Assembly: GCA_016928555.1 (NCBI GenBank)
Contig: JAFGKM010000015.1
Location: 1 to 57,435, forward strand
Direction of reading: 5' to 3'
DNA: 57,435 nucleotides
Source: Candidatus Omnitrophota bacterium
GTDB lineage: Bacteria; Ratteibacteria; UBA8468; B48-G9; JAFGKM01
The notes under the pieces are model-generated. The model made no database searches, had not been told where the DNA came from, and was given only the letters and a program-made list of their open reading frames with translations. A program made the translations under genes and the position numbers. This document shows, piece by piece, positions 30,956-39,711 of the stretch. Within the stretch, counting starts at the first letter, position 1. Every line of letters starts with the position of its first letter.

Positions 30956-32902
30956 CTATACTTTTTCCCTTTCTGCGGTTATAACTGCCTTCATGACGTT
31001 TACCCCTTCAATGTCAAAAAGAAATTCATTGCCGTTAATCTTCTCAAAACAGCGTATACAGTAAGAACCTGTTTCTTTTGTTGTTTTCGTCAGCATTTTA
31101 TATTCCCCGTTTTTGATATCAAGAACAAAAAGGCCGTTTTCCGTGGCGCCGTAAAATTCGCGTTCGTTCATGAAAAGCCCGTCGATGAATATGCCTTTCA
31201 GCGGCCACGGCTTTATTTCAAAACTTCCGGTCTCAACGTCCCACAGGAAAAACTCTTCCCCTTCCATTCCCGGAGGATTTTTCAGTCCCATGCACACCCC
31301 CGAAGGAGTAATGTCGGTTATACTGAGACGTGATATTTTCCACGGGGACCATTGATAAACCGTTTTTCTCTGTTGCGTGTCCCACAGGAAAAGCACTGCC
31401 TCTGATGCCCTGGGTTCTGCAGTGTCGCAATCGCCGCTTATGTCGGTTCCGCCGGCAAGAAGGTTTTTATCCGGCCGGAGGAAGAGGCCCGAAGGGTTCT
31501 GTTCCGGCACAAAATTTCTGTAAACCGTCATTTGCCGGGTTGCAGGGTTCAATGCCGTTATCGCTCCTCCCAGCATTCCGTATTGAGCGCCGGTGGCGAT
31601 ATAAACAAATTTTCCGTCGTTTACCATGTCAATAGGACGGTTCTGTCCCTCCCCGATTTCCCCGATGACGGACGGATTTTTGCCGAAGGCAAACGGCTGT
31701 TTCCAGTCGTACTCGGATATAACCGCATGAACATATGAGCCCATGTAAAACTTCCCGTTCATGGCCGTTCCGCAGTTTACCTGTCCCCCATACGAAACCA
31801 CTTTGTTCAGTGACGGCTCGCAGTCTTTGTTTTTCAGGTTTATCCTGAACATCTGCGAACATATAAAATGGGCGCCTATGACAAAGTCATCATCCGGCAC
31901 TTTATAAAGAAATTGAAGGCCCATGCCTTTTTGGGAAACGTTGTCAATCTGCCGGGAGACCATTGTTCCTTCATTCAGGTTAAGTTTCATCGCAAGGCCG
32001 TTGTCTCCCATGCATGCGAATTCTCTGTTCCCAAGATAGTGAAAATTGTTCACAAGGTTGCCGTCAGGAAATTTCCCCCATACTTTTACCGCTTTACCCT
32101 CTCTTATACGGTACATGCAGCCGGAGGGAAAACCGCTGCAGTAATAATCTGCGTCCGCCTTTTCTATTTTGTAGCAATATTCCGATATATCAGAAAAAGT
32201 CCCTTCGTACGCAAGTTTTTTCCAGTTAAAAACCCTCACACCGCCGTAATATTTAAAATTAACAAGTAGCCGTTCCTCATCAATAGCTCCGTCAAAGAAG
32301 CCCCTTGACTCATTTTCGGGATTGCCCCGGTATACAATCTTTTGCTCCCCTGTGCCGGGGTCAAAAATTATTATGGCCGGCCGGACGCCCGATACAAGAA
32401 TCAGCATGCGCCCGTCAGGAAGGTCTATGAAATCCGAGCAGTAAAGCCCCTTTTTAATGCCGGGTATTGTTTCATATCTCTTTACATTTCCCGAGGACGT
32501 GTCATATTCCCAGAAATTACCGTCAGGCCACCTTCCCACATAAATCTTGCCCGAACGGGAGAAATGGCTTCCGCAGATGAAGCTTCTATCCATTAAACTG
32601 ATTAGTTTTCTGAATTTTTTTTGTTCCAGTTGAAATTCATAGAGGCATCCGTTGGTTGAGGCAATATAGAAAGTATTTCCTCTCCCCTTTTGAAACCCGT
32701 GGTGTCCGCAATTGGCTCCGTCAGGGAGGGAATGCTTTTCTTCATTAAGCGTCCGGGTGTCAATGAGATATAATGCTGCATCTTTTCCAATGGCTGAAAA
32801 AGATACCCCTGCCATTAGGTTCTTTTCCGGCAGATACTGGGTAAAATTATTCAGAATCGGAAGACGCATCTTTGGCGTTGCAATTTTTTCTGTTTTTATC
32901 AT
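30956..32902 (-). CDS. Cytoplasmic beta-propeller-like protein, function unknown
   Basis: 648 residues with no signal peptide. It consists of repeated 40-50-residue beta-rich units, e.g. FYIASTNGCLYEFQLEQKKFRKLI, KIYVGRWPDGNFWEYDTSSGN, GTGEQKIVYRG and FVYIATGAQYGMLGGAITALNP. This is the pattern of seven- or eight-bladed propellers. ATG at 32902 follows AAGGAGA. It is the last gene of the thirteen-gene minus-strand run. No catalytic signature was recognised; it may bind or sense a glycan-related ligand, which is only inferred from its neighbours. Confidence 0.7.
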   Translation of the reverse strand: MIKTEKIATPKMRLPILNNFTQYLPEKNLMAGVSFSAIGKDAALYLIDTRTLNEEKHSLPDGANCGHHGFQKGRGNTFYIASTNGCLYEFQLEQKKFRKLISLMDRSFICGSHFSRSGKIYVGRWPDGNFWEYDTSSGNVKRYETIPGIKKGLYCSDFIDLPDGRMLILVSGVRPAIIIFDPGTGEQKIVYRGNPENESRGFFDGAIDEERLLVNFKYYGGVRVFNWKKLAYEGTFSDISEYCYKIEKADADYYCSGFPSGCMYRIREGKAVKVWGKFPDGNLVNNFHYLGNREFACMGDNGLAMKLNLNEGTMVSRQIDNVSQKGMGLQFLYKVPDDDFVIGAHFICSQMFRINLKNKDCEPSLNKVVSYGGQVNCGTAMNGKFYMGSYVHAVISEYDWKQPFAFGKNPSVIGEIGEGQNRPIDMVNDGKFVYIATGAQYGMLGGAITALNPATRQMTVYRNFVPEQNPSGLFLRPDKNLLAGGTDISGDCDTAEPRASEAVLFLWDTQQRKTVYQWSPWKISRLSITDITPSGVCMGLKNPPGMEGEEFFLWDVETGSFEIKPWPLKGIFIDGLFMNEREFYGATENGLFVLDIKNGEYKMLTKTTKETGSYCIRCFEKINGNEFLFDIEGVNVMKAVITAEREKV

Positions 32903-32943
32903 TTTGTTTTTTCTCCTTATCTTATCCTGCTTTGCAATCACTC

Positions 32944-34014
32944 TTAAAATCTTAAATTTCTGATGCGGTCCAGATAATATTTGTAATTCTCCAGTGATGT
33001 CCCCGGTGTTATCAGATGGTCGGGGAGGATGACAAAACCTCCTTCCTTCATCAGTGGTAATCTCCGTTCTATTTCATCATCTATTGCCTTGCGTCCTTTT
33101 TCCAGAACAAGCTTGTTGAATCCTCCGAATATCCTCAATTCTTTGCCGTATGTTCTCCTTAAAAGCATGGGGTTGGCATTCCATGTGCCTATCTCTATGG
33201 GAAACTGCAGGTTAACTCCCGCGTCGAGCCATGGCTTTATCAGCGGTTCCACCTTGCCGTCGCTGTCCAGCCCGAGGAGTTTCACTCCGCATTCTTCCAG
33301 CTTGTTTCTTATCTTGATATACCCTGGAGCCACGCATTTCTTAAAAATGGACGGGCTGACGAAAGGGCCGGTACTTCCGGCGATATCTTCCCACCCCATT
33401 CCGAAATCCGGCTTTGTTTTCATCTTCGGTATGACCTGGTTTATCCCCCAGCATACGAGGTTTGAAATAGTATCCACCATATCTGAAAAAACATCCTGGT
33501 CGTCATACATCAGGTATGCCATATTCTCAACGCCCATCCAATTCCTTATCCAGCCCATCATGGAGCCGGTGCCTATGCATATCGGCAGCCCGGAGTTTTC
33601 CGCTTTCTCTATGTGCTGTTCAATATCCGGAGGTATTCGCCCGGGGTTAGGCTGGAGCCTTTTCTTGTATATATCCCAATCTCTGGCTGTCTTAAGCGTA
33701 AAATCTATATAATGCGGGATATTGCTCTTTTTCAGCCATGCTTTCTGTACCACGCCGTCAACTGCCCTGAATATCTTGTATTCTTCAGTCTCTTCTATCA
33801 CTTCTTCTTCAAATAACGGAAAAAGTCCGACAGGGACTCCTACGGCTGACCATATATAGGGGGCGTTGAAATATTCGTTTTCGTCCGCATCTTCAGGCAT
33901 GCCCTCGCTTATCCACCTGTCCCTTGTTTCCGGCCAGCCCTTCCAGTGCATGACGGGCATCCTGTCATACTCCCGGTAAAACATGATGTTTTGCCACAAT
34001 TCGCGAGTAGTCAT
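32944..34014 (-). CDS. UroD-family protein (methyltransferase-like), paralogue 1
   Basis: 356 residues with the uroporphyrinogen-decarboxylase fold, seen as alternating segments such as PDFGMGWEDIAGSTGPFVSP and KLLGLDSDGKVEPLI. In place of the HxC zinc motif of MtaA/MtbA there is LDSDG. True UroD motifs for the porphyrin arginines were not found, so heme synthesis is unlikely. AAGGAGA precedes the ATG. Proteins of this class are often linked to corrinoid methyl transfer or to glycan loci in anaerobes. Confidence 0.82.
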   Translation of the reverse strand: MTTRELWQNIMFYREYDRMPVMHWKGWPETRDRWISEGMPEDADENEYFNAPYIWSAVGVPVGLFPLFEEEVIEETEEYKIFRAVDGVVQKAWLKKSNIPHYIDFTLKTARDWDIYKKRLQPNPGRIPPDIEQHIEKAENSGLPICIGTGSMMGWIRNWMGVENMAYLMYDDQDVFSDMVDTISNLVCWGINQVIPKMKTKPDFGMGWEDIAGSTGPFVSPSIFKKCVAPGYIKIRNKLEECGVKLLGLDSDGKVEPLIKPWLDAGVNLQFPIEIGTWNANPMLLRRTYGKELRIFGGFNKLVLEKGRKAIDDEIERRLPLMKEGGFVILPDHLITPGTSLENYKYYLDRIRNLRF

Positions 34015-34047
34015 TATGCGGGTCTCCTTTTCTTCTATGCAGAATTA

Positions 34048-35451
34048 TTATTGCGCTTCTGTTATTATTGCGCCTTTCTTTTCCGCTCTTTTCAAAGCCT
34101 GTTTCTGCGAGGCGTCCAGCATCTCTGCCATGGGAACATAAATCTCTTCAAATCTGCTGATATCTTCAGGCCATCTGTTGTCAAAAAGAACCTCAAAGGG
34201 GATGTTCTTCTCCCATAAATCACCGCATATGTTGATAAACCGCTTGTAATATTCATCGTTGCCCGGGCCAAGGCGGTTGCGGATTTTAGAAGAAAAAACC
34301 ACAGCTTTTTCCCCGTCAGGCCACCGGGGATTTTGGGCCTGCGGATACCCGTCTTTGAGTATCTCCTCCTCGGAGATTTCAATCTCATCGCGGACCATGC
34401 GGCATACCCACGGACGGGCGCCTACGCGGTTTATCATTTTCAACCAGGGAACAAAATCTTCCGGTTTCCTTCCGTAGCAAATTACAATACATTCCTTACC
34501 TTGCAGTTTTGCCAGAGAACGTGCTGCACATAATTCGGACACGACCCGGTTTTTATCCTTTAAAGGGTCGCATCCGTGGTAAATTTCCACGAATACAGCA
34601 TCGGAATAATCTATCTTGTGTTCATAAGAGTTGCCCTGGACACAGACATGAGGCATAAGATTTACACACTGGCACGACCAGAGCAGAATGTTTTCCGGGA
34701 GAACTTTTCTCAAATTTTCGTAGAATCCGCCCACCCATCTGAACCGCGCCTCAATCCATGACTGGAAGTCAGGATTATCAAGGTTCTCCCAGAATGTCTT
34801 ATCGGAAATATCAGGTATGTCCAAACCTGTTTCCTTTTTGAATCTCGCCCGGCAATGCCGACATGTGCATGAGTAAAAATCCGGGAGGAATGCCGCGTCA
34901 TCCGCCATCAGGGCGTCGATGCCGGTATTTTCAACAAGCTCTGCTGTATATTCACAGTAACTTTTCAGAAAATCAGGGTTATTGGGACAGAAAAGTTCCA
35001 TCCGGTAACCTTCGTAGTATATGGGCTTGTTATCTTTTGCCGAGACCATTCTCCAGTCCTTCATCACACGACCTCTGTAAATCTGCTGTTCCCACGAATC
35101 AGGGAACAATGGGAGATGATGGTTTTGCCACCGGTTGATTATCTGCCTGTCATCCATATTTCGCGCCCGGTGGACAAAAACCGCGCTGTGATGGTCGGCA
35201 ACTTTGATGCCGTGTCTGTGACAGATAGCAGCAGTCTCTTTTAATATTCCCTCGACCCGTTTGAAGTACGGCAGAAAATCCCATCGGGGATGAAAGCCAA
35301 AAATGATTACCGCGTTAACCCCTGCCCTTGCAAGGATTTCTGCCCTTTTTTCCCACTTCTCCGTTATTGAAGGAAGAGGCCAGCGCAGGTCTTCCCACGT
35401 CAGCCACCAGGAAGCAAATCTGGCTTCCGATAGCCATGTTTTTTTATCCAT
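34048..35451 (-). CDS. Probable TIM-barrel glycosidase-like protein
   Basis: 467 residues, not assigned to a numbered family. Segments such as RAEILARAGVNAVIIFGF, CHRHGIKVADHHSAV and TGIDALMADDAAFLPDFYSC resemble the barrel of glycoside hydrolases. A CTCRHCRARF motif (Cys-x-Cys-x2-Cys) follows, often seen in barrel proteins of this kind. No signal peptide. ATG at 35451 follows GTGGAG. It sits between two UroD paralogues. Confidence 0.7.
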   Translation of the reverse strand: MDKKTWLSEARFASWWLTWEDLRWPLPSITEKWEKRAEILARAGVNAVIIFGFHPRWDFLPYFKRVEGILKETAAICHRHGIKVADHHSAVFVHRARNMDDRQIINRWQNHHLPLFPDSWEQQIYRGRVMKDWRMVSAKDNKPIYYEGYRMELFCPNNPDFLKSYCEYTAELVENTGIDALMADDAAFLPDFYSCTCRHCRARFKKETGLDIPDISDKTFWENLDNPDFQSWIEARFRWVGGFYENLRKVLPENILLWSCQCVNLMPHVCVQGNSYEHKIDYSDAVFVEIYHGCDPLKDKNRVVSELCAARSLAKLQGKECIVICYGRKPEDFVPWLKMINRVGARPWVCRMVRDEIEISEEEILKDGYPQAQNPRWPDGEKAVVFSSKIRNRLGPGNDEYYKRFINICGDLWEKNIPFEVLFDNRWPEDISRFEEIYVPMAEMLDASQKQALKRAEKKGAIITEAQ

Positions 35452-35474
35452 ATAAACTCCACTGTCGTTAATAT

Positions 35475-36533
35475 TCAATCGAACCAGTATGTGCGAAATT
35501 CTTCAAATGCCGAGCATACCGCCTCTATGTTTTCAGGGGGCGTCGGCGGGTAAATGTCTGCCAGCATCTCCAGTCCGCCCTGAGGAGAGCCAAGCCGCAT
35601 GAATTCCTCCTTTATTAATTCTCTTATCTCGTTGGGTTTTCCGAAAGGCACTATCTTCTGGCGGTCAACATCAAGGCGGATTGTAATGCGTCCCTTAAGT
35701 TCGCGTTCAATGTTATCAAGACCGTTGCAGAGGTCCTGGAGGTTCAACACGCTGACGCCTGCGTCAATCAGCATGTCAACCAGTTCCATAATGTATCCGT
35801 CGCTGTGCATGGATACATATGTGTTCTGTTTGCGGCAAAAGCCGAACATCCGGCGGTAATGCGGCAGTATCCATTTTTCAAACATTGCAGGACGGATGAT
35901 GGAAGCCGTCTGGCTTCCGAGGTCTTCTCCGAACCACATAACGTCAAGCCCGTATAAAAGCTGTTTTTTTATGGATGTGATGTTGTGCTGAAGGACAATA
36001 GTAATAAGCCGATGCAGTTCCGGCCTTTCTTCAAGCATGTCAAACATGAGGTTTTCAAAACCACGAAGGTACTGCAAACGCATAAAGAAAAAGCCGTGGG
36101 GGAGGCCGCCGGCAACAACCTGGTTATTATGTCTTTGTTTCGTAAAAGCCTTTTCCCTTTCCTTCCAGTTTGCCGGACCTCTGTCTGCCTGCACGAGAGG
36201 GTCGGGGGCGCTGTACGAGTCAAGCTCTTTCCAGTCATTTATGGGATGACCTGTTACCACTCCTTCAATGCCGGTTACAGCAGTTTCCCATGTGCATCCC
36301 CATGCATCTGTAAAAGGCTTTCCTGTTCCATGGCCGGGAAAATAAGTTAAGTTGTCGTAATCAATAGTTCCTTTTTTATAGCGGGGGAATAATGATGGAT
36401 GCCGAAGGACAACTTCTTCAAGGTCGTCTCTGAGGTAGTCCCATGCCGCCGGGGAAAGCGCTACATGGCAGGGTGTCCATTCCGAACCGCTCATTGCAAC
36501 ATTCCGAATAAAATTCTCTTTTTCTGTAAGCAT
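35475..36533 (-). CDS. UroD-family protein, paralogue 2
   Basis: 352 residues of UroD fold (LRGFENLMFDMLEERPELHRLI, GLDVMWFGEDLGSQTASIIRP, YVSMHSDGYIMELVDMLID). MHSDG stands where MtaA-like enzymes have HxC. AAGAAGG lies ahead of the ATG at 36533. Same operon as paralogues 1 and 3. Confidence 0.82.
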   Translation of the reverse strand: MLTEKENFIRNVAMSGSEWTPCHVALSPAAWDYLRDDLEEVVLRHPSLFPRYKKGTIDYDNLTYFPGHGTGKPFTDAWGCTWETAVTGIEGVVTGHPINDWKELDSYSAPDPLVQADRGPANWKEREKAFTKQRHNNQVVAGGLPHGFFFMRLQYLRGFENLMFDMLEERPELHRLITIVLQHNITSIKKQLLYGLDVMWFGEDLGSQTASIIRPAMFEKWILPHYRRMFGFCRKQNTYVSMHSDGYIMELVDMLIDAGVSVLNLQDLCNGLDNIERELKGRITIRLDVDRQKIVPFGKPNEIRELIKEEFMRLGSPQGGLEMLADIYPPTPPENIEAVCSAFEEFRTYWFD

Positions 36534-36543
36534 ACAAACCTTC

Positions 36544-37608
36544 TTATCGGCAGTATTCCTCAAGTTCTTTCATGAAACGTTCAGCTTCCTTTTTGGAGGT
36601 TATGGTGGTTTCTCCAAAAATAAGTTTGCGGGATTTATATTCCCTCCATAATTGTTTTATCCGCTCCGAGCTTTCTGCCAGAATTTGTCCCTTGCCCAGA
36701 TTGTCAATCTTCTTATACAGGCCGGACCAGTTTTGTTCCATGGGATTGCCGGCGCCCTGTACCCATTGGATTACGTCTATCCTCTTAATTTTGCAGATTT
36801 CCTCAATATGTTTTACGGCGCCCGGACCGTCGAGGTGATACTCCGCGGCATCAAGGATTGCACACTGTCGTTCCATGCAGGGGACTACGAATTCCCTGAA
36901 CATCTCCGGGCTTATCATGCAGGAGGTATCGCACTGGACTACGTCTATCCGCCCCTCGCAGTACAGACCGTGGCGGTTTATGCTGCCGAACTCTTCAAAC
37001 CCGAGCTCTACGGCCAGCGCTTCCATTATTTCGGCATAAGCAATGCATACCTGGTCAAGTGCACGGTGAATCTTTTCAGGGCAAAGAACCATATCCATGA
37101 GGAGATTGTTTGCTCCGCGGACGGCCGCCAGTGCGTCTATGTTGGCGCATAATGTAGGGGCGGCAATAAGGAGTTTGCCGTCGCATCTTTTTCTGAGCGC
37201 TCTCGCAAAGGCAACTGTCCGCTTCCACCAGAAACTTTCCCGCCTGAAAGCAATTTCAGTTTCGTCCCAGTCTTTGACAAAAGGCTGGCACCAGCTCGTG
37301 CCCGGATTTTCGGGGTCAAATTTAAGGTCTGCTCCCAGGAGGGCGGAAAAATGGTCCGGTCCGAATTCAAGGTAATAAAAGGGGATTGCCTCGCCTATGA
37401 ACTCGTGTGTTGCCGCCCATGCCAGAAGCCGGTCAATCACCGGTTCAAAGTTACCGTCTGCTCCGGAAGTATAAGGCGGTCTCTTCACGGGGGTCACCCC
37501 TTCCCTGGGCATACTCATGCATACAATAGGGCGATTGTTCTCCCCTTTCCAGAATGCGCGCCACTGCTTCTGTACTTCTTCGAAATCCGGCTTGAATTCC
37601 AGTTTCAT
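36544..37608 (-). CDS. UroD-family protein, paralogue 3
   Basis: 354 residues; a divergent member with GADLKFDPENPGTSWCQPF, CDTSCMISPEMFREFVVP and EYHLDGPGAVKHIEEI. The candidate metal site reads YHLDG. Its start overlaps the GH31 stop (ATGA), so translation is coupled. It differs from the other two enough that a separate substrate or partner is likely. Confidence 0.8.
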   Translation of the reverse strand: MKLEFKPDFEEVQKQWRAFWKGENNRPIVCMSMPREGVTPVKRPPYTSGADGNFEPVIDRLLAWAATHEFIGEAIPFYYLEFGPDHFSALLGADLKFDPENPGTSWCQPFVKDWDETEIAFRRESFWWKRTVAFARALRKRCDGKLLIAAPTLCANIDALAAVRGANNLLMDMVLCPEKIHRALDQVCIAYAEIMEALAVELGFEEFGSINRHGLYCEGRIDVVQCDTSCMISPEMFREFVVPCMERQCAILDAAEYHLDGPGAVKHIEEICKIKRIDVIQWVQGAGNPMEQNWSGLYKKIDNLGKGQILAESSERIKQLWREYKSRKLIFGETTITSKKEAERFMKELEEYCR

Positions 37609-39704
37609 GGTTTAAACTCTTCAAGATAATTGGCATACATAGTTCTTATTTTCTTGATTATGGGAGACAGAACGGCTGATTTTGGCCGTGCGGTAACAAA
37701 TACAGGGATAACTTCTTTCGGGGCAGGGAACCCTTTCATCTTTTTCGGCCCGATGCGGCTCTTGCCGTCAAATAATCCTGTCCATCTGCCCGGAGGAAGT
37801 ATTATACTCCGTTCAGCCGCATCATCCAGCATCGGAGCAACCAAAATGTCTTCTCCAAGGAAATACTGGTCTTCGCAATCCTGTAAACACCGGTCATCAG
37901 GATAGTGAAGAAAAAAAGGCCGCATTAGCGGCATCCCCGTGGCGCCTGAAATACGGGCCTGTTCCAGCAGATATGGCATCAATGCATAACGAATCATGGA
38001 ATAAAACCTGTAGATGCCGACTGTTTCAGGCGGGAAATCATAAGGTCTGGTAACCGTTCCGTGCGTCTGCATGGCAGCAGAGAAGCAACTTAACTGAACG
38101 CCCCGCACAAAAACGCCGGCTTCGTCGTCACTGTTTTTTGCCGGCTGATAACCGGCCAGGTCGTGTCCCATGAAAGGTATGCCTGAAATTCCGGAACTGA
38201 GAATAGCTGACAGTATTGTTTTAAGAGAACTGAACTCCCTGAGTTGGTCTCCGCACCATACGAAAGGATATCTGTGAGTGCCTATACCGCCTCCCCTGCT
38301 CCAGCAGAGGCCGCCTTCAGGAGCGTATCTTTGAAAAAGGTCGGACATCATGATATTGTACGCTACCGGATAGAAGTGGTGCATCCCCTTCAATGTCCGA
38401 CCAGAAAAAAGCACAATATTGTCATCTTCCGGAAACTGCTCGCAGAAATCTATTTTTGCCCCGGAGATGCCGGTTTTCATGAGGCGCCTCCACACCTTAT
38501 CCTTCCACCATTCAACAGCTTCGGGATTTGTGATATCAATGAATGAGCTTCTCCTCCTGTAGGGGGCATCCTGCGGATTATGGTGGGGTGCCTCGGCAAT
38601 TGTACGGTTGCCCTGTTTATCCCGGACAAAAAATGAAGGCATTGATTTCTGCGTCTTCCAATATTTTTCCGGGAGCCTTCCGCAGGCATCGTAGACCATT
38701 GTTTTTTTGCCGTCTCTAAGGAGTTCCCGGACTATCCTGTCCAGTTCCTTATAGGTATCCGGATTATAGGTATCCCATCCCTCTATTATTGCCCCGCTCC
38801 ATGGAAGCCCGTGTTCCTTCATTTTTGAAGCCATTTCCCTTATGCCGGCAGTCGTGCTGAGTTCTTCCGTGGCAAGATGGCGGGATACCAGTATCCCAAA
38901 ACCCCATTCCGGAGGGATACGCGCAGGGCCCCAGAGAAGCATCAGTTTCTTATAGACCTCCCTCGGGTTGTCAAACAGGAGGATATAAATATCCAGCGAC
39001 GCATTCTTCTGGGTTATGGTTAAATGCCTGCTGCTGGTTTTGCCGAGGTCAAAGGTAGAAGCCTCAAAACGGTTTGCCAGAACAGCATATTTCCTTGTGC
39101 TGATTATGAAAGGTATGGGAAGGTAACTGTTTCCTTCGGTTTGAAGATATCTATCCTCGGCCCAGACAAGGATCTTCTTTCCTCTCTGATTTACCCCGTT
39201 AAACCTCTCGCCCGTTCCGTATATCCTTTCATCATGCTTAAGCGTACATTTCACTTCATTGCCGGATGCTCCGGAAAGTTCTCTTATTTCAAAACAGGTG
39301 CGTTTATCCCTGCTGAAAACCATGCGGAAAGGAGAAGAATATATTTTTGCCTGTGTCTTGGAATCTTGAGCCGTTATCAACGAAAATTTGCATTTTTCCT
39401 TGATGCTGAGGGTGGCTGGTGAAATTGCATCTGCGGCTTTTTCTTCGGAAAGCTTCTCAAGCATTTGGACTGCACCTTCATCTTGGAATGGGTCATTCCC
39501 GGGAGCACTCTGAAGCCGCCATACATTTTCCATTGGTGCGGTCAGTTTGAGTCTTATCCCGCTTCTTACAGAGTCTGCGGCGCTGACCTCAACAAAGTTT
39601 TTCCCCTTCTTTATATCTGCACTCTCCAGCCGTACGGCATGTTCACTTTCCCCGTGTCTGCAGGTTTCCGCGTGACCGGACTTTTCCTTTTTGATTGTTT
39701 TCAT
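37605..39704 (-). CDS. Glycoside hydrolase family 31 (alpha-glucosidase/xylosidase-like)
   Basis: 699 residues. The beta-sandwich N-domain is followed by the barrel with GISGAKIDFCEQFPEDD, which contains the nucleophile Asp, and FVWCGDQLREFSS for the acid/base region. ISGIPFMGHDLAGY and MPLMRPFFLHYPDD are family hallmarks. No signal peptide is visible, so it probably acts inside the cell on imported oligosaccharides. The start at 39704 has a poor ribosome site and follows the upstream stop by seven bases, so reinitiation is likely. Exact specificity is unknown. Confidence 0.9.
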   Translation of the reverse strand: MKTIKKEKSGHAETCRHGESEHAVRLESADIKKGKNFVEVSAADSVRSGIRLKLTAPMENVWRLQSAPGNDPFQDEGAVQMLEKLSEEKAADAISPATLSIKEKCKFSLITAQDSKTQAKIYSSPFRMVFSRDKRTCFEIRELSGASGNEVKCTLKHDERIYGTGERFNGVNQRGKKILVWAEDRYLQTEGNSYLPIPFIISTRKYAVLANRFEASTFDLGKTSSRHLTITQKNASLDIYILLFDNPREVYKKLMLLWGPARIPPEWGFGILVSRHLATEELSTTAGIREMASKMKEHGLPWSGAIIEGWDTYNPDTYKELDRIVRELLRDGKKTMVYDACGRLPEKYWKTQKSMPSFFVRDKQGNRTIAEAPHHNPQDAPYRRRSSFIDITNPEAVEWWKDKVWRRLMKTGISGAKIDFCEQFPEDDNIVLFSGRTLKGMHHFYPVAYNIMMSDLFQRYAPEGGLCWSRGGGIGTHRYPFVWCGDQLREFSSLKTILSAILSSGISGIPFMGHDLAGYQPAKNSDDEAGVFVRGVQLSCFSAAMQTHGTVTRPYDFPPETVGIYRFYSMIRYALMPYLLEQARISGATGMPLMRPFFLHYPDDRCLQDCEDQYFLGEDILVAPMLDDAAERSIILPPGRWTGLFDGKSRIGPKKMKGFPAPKEVIPVFVTARPKSAVLSPIIKKIRTMYANYLEEFKP

Positions 39705-39711
39705 GGGAATG

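Noticed and set aside
32944-37608. Uroporphyrinogen decarboxylase for heme synthesis
   Set aside because: Three divergent copies in a sugar operon, without the expected porphyrin-binding N-terminal motif or other heme genes nearby.
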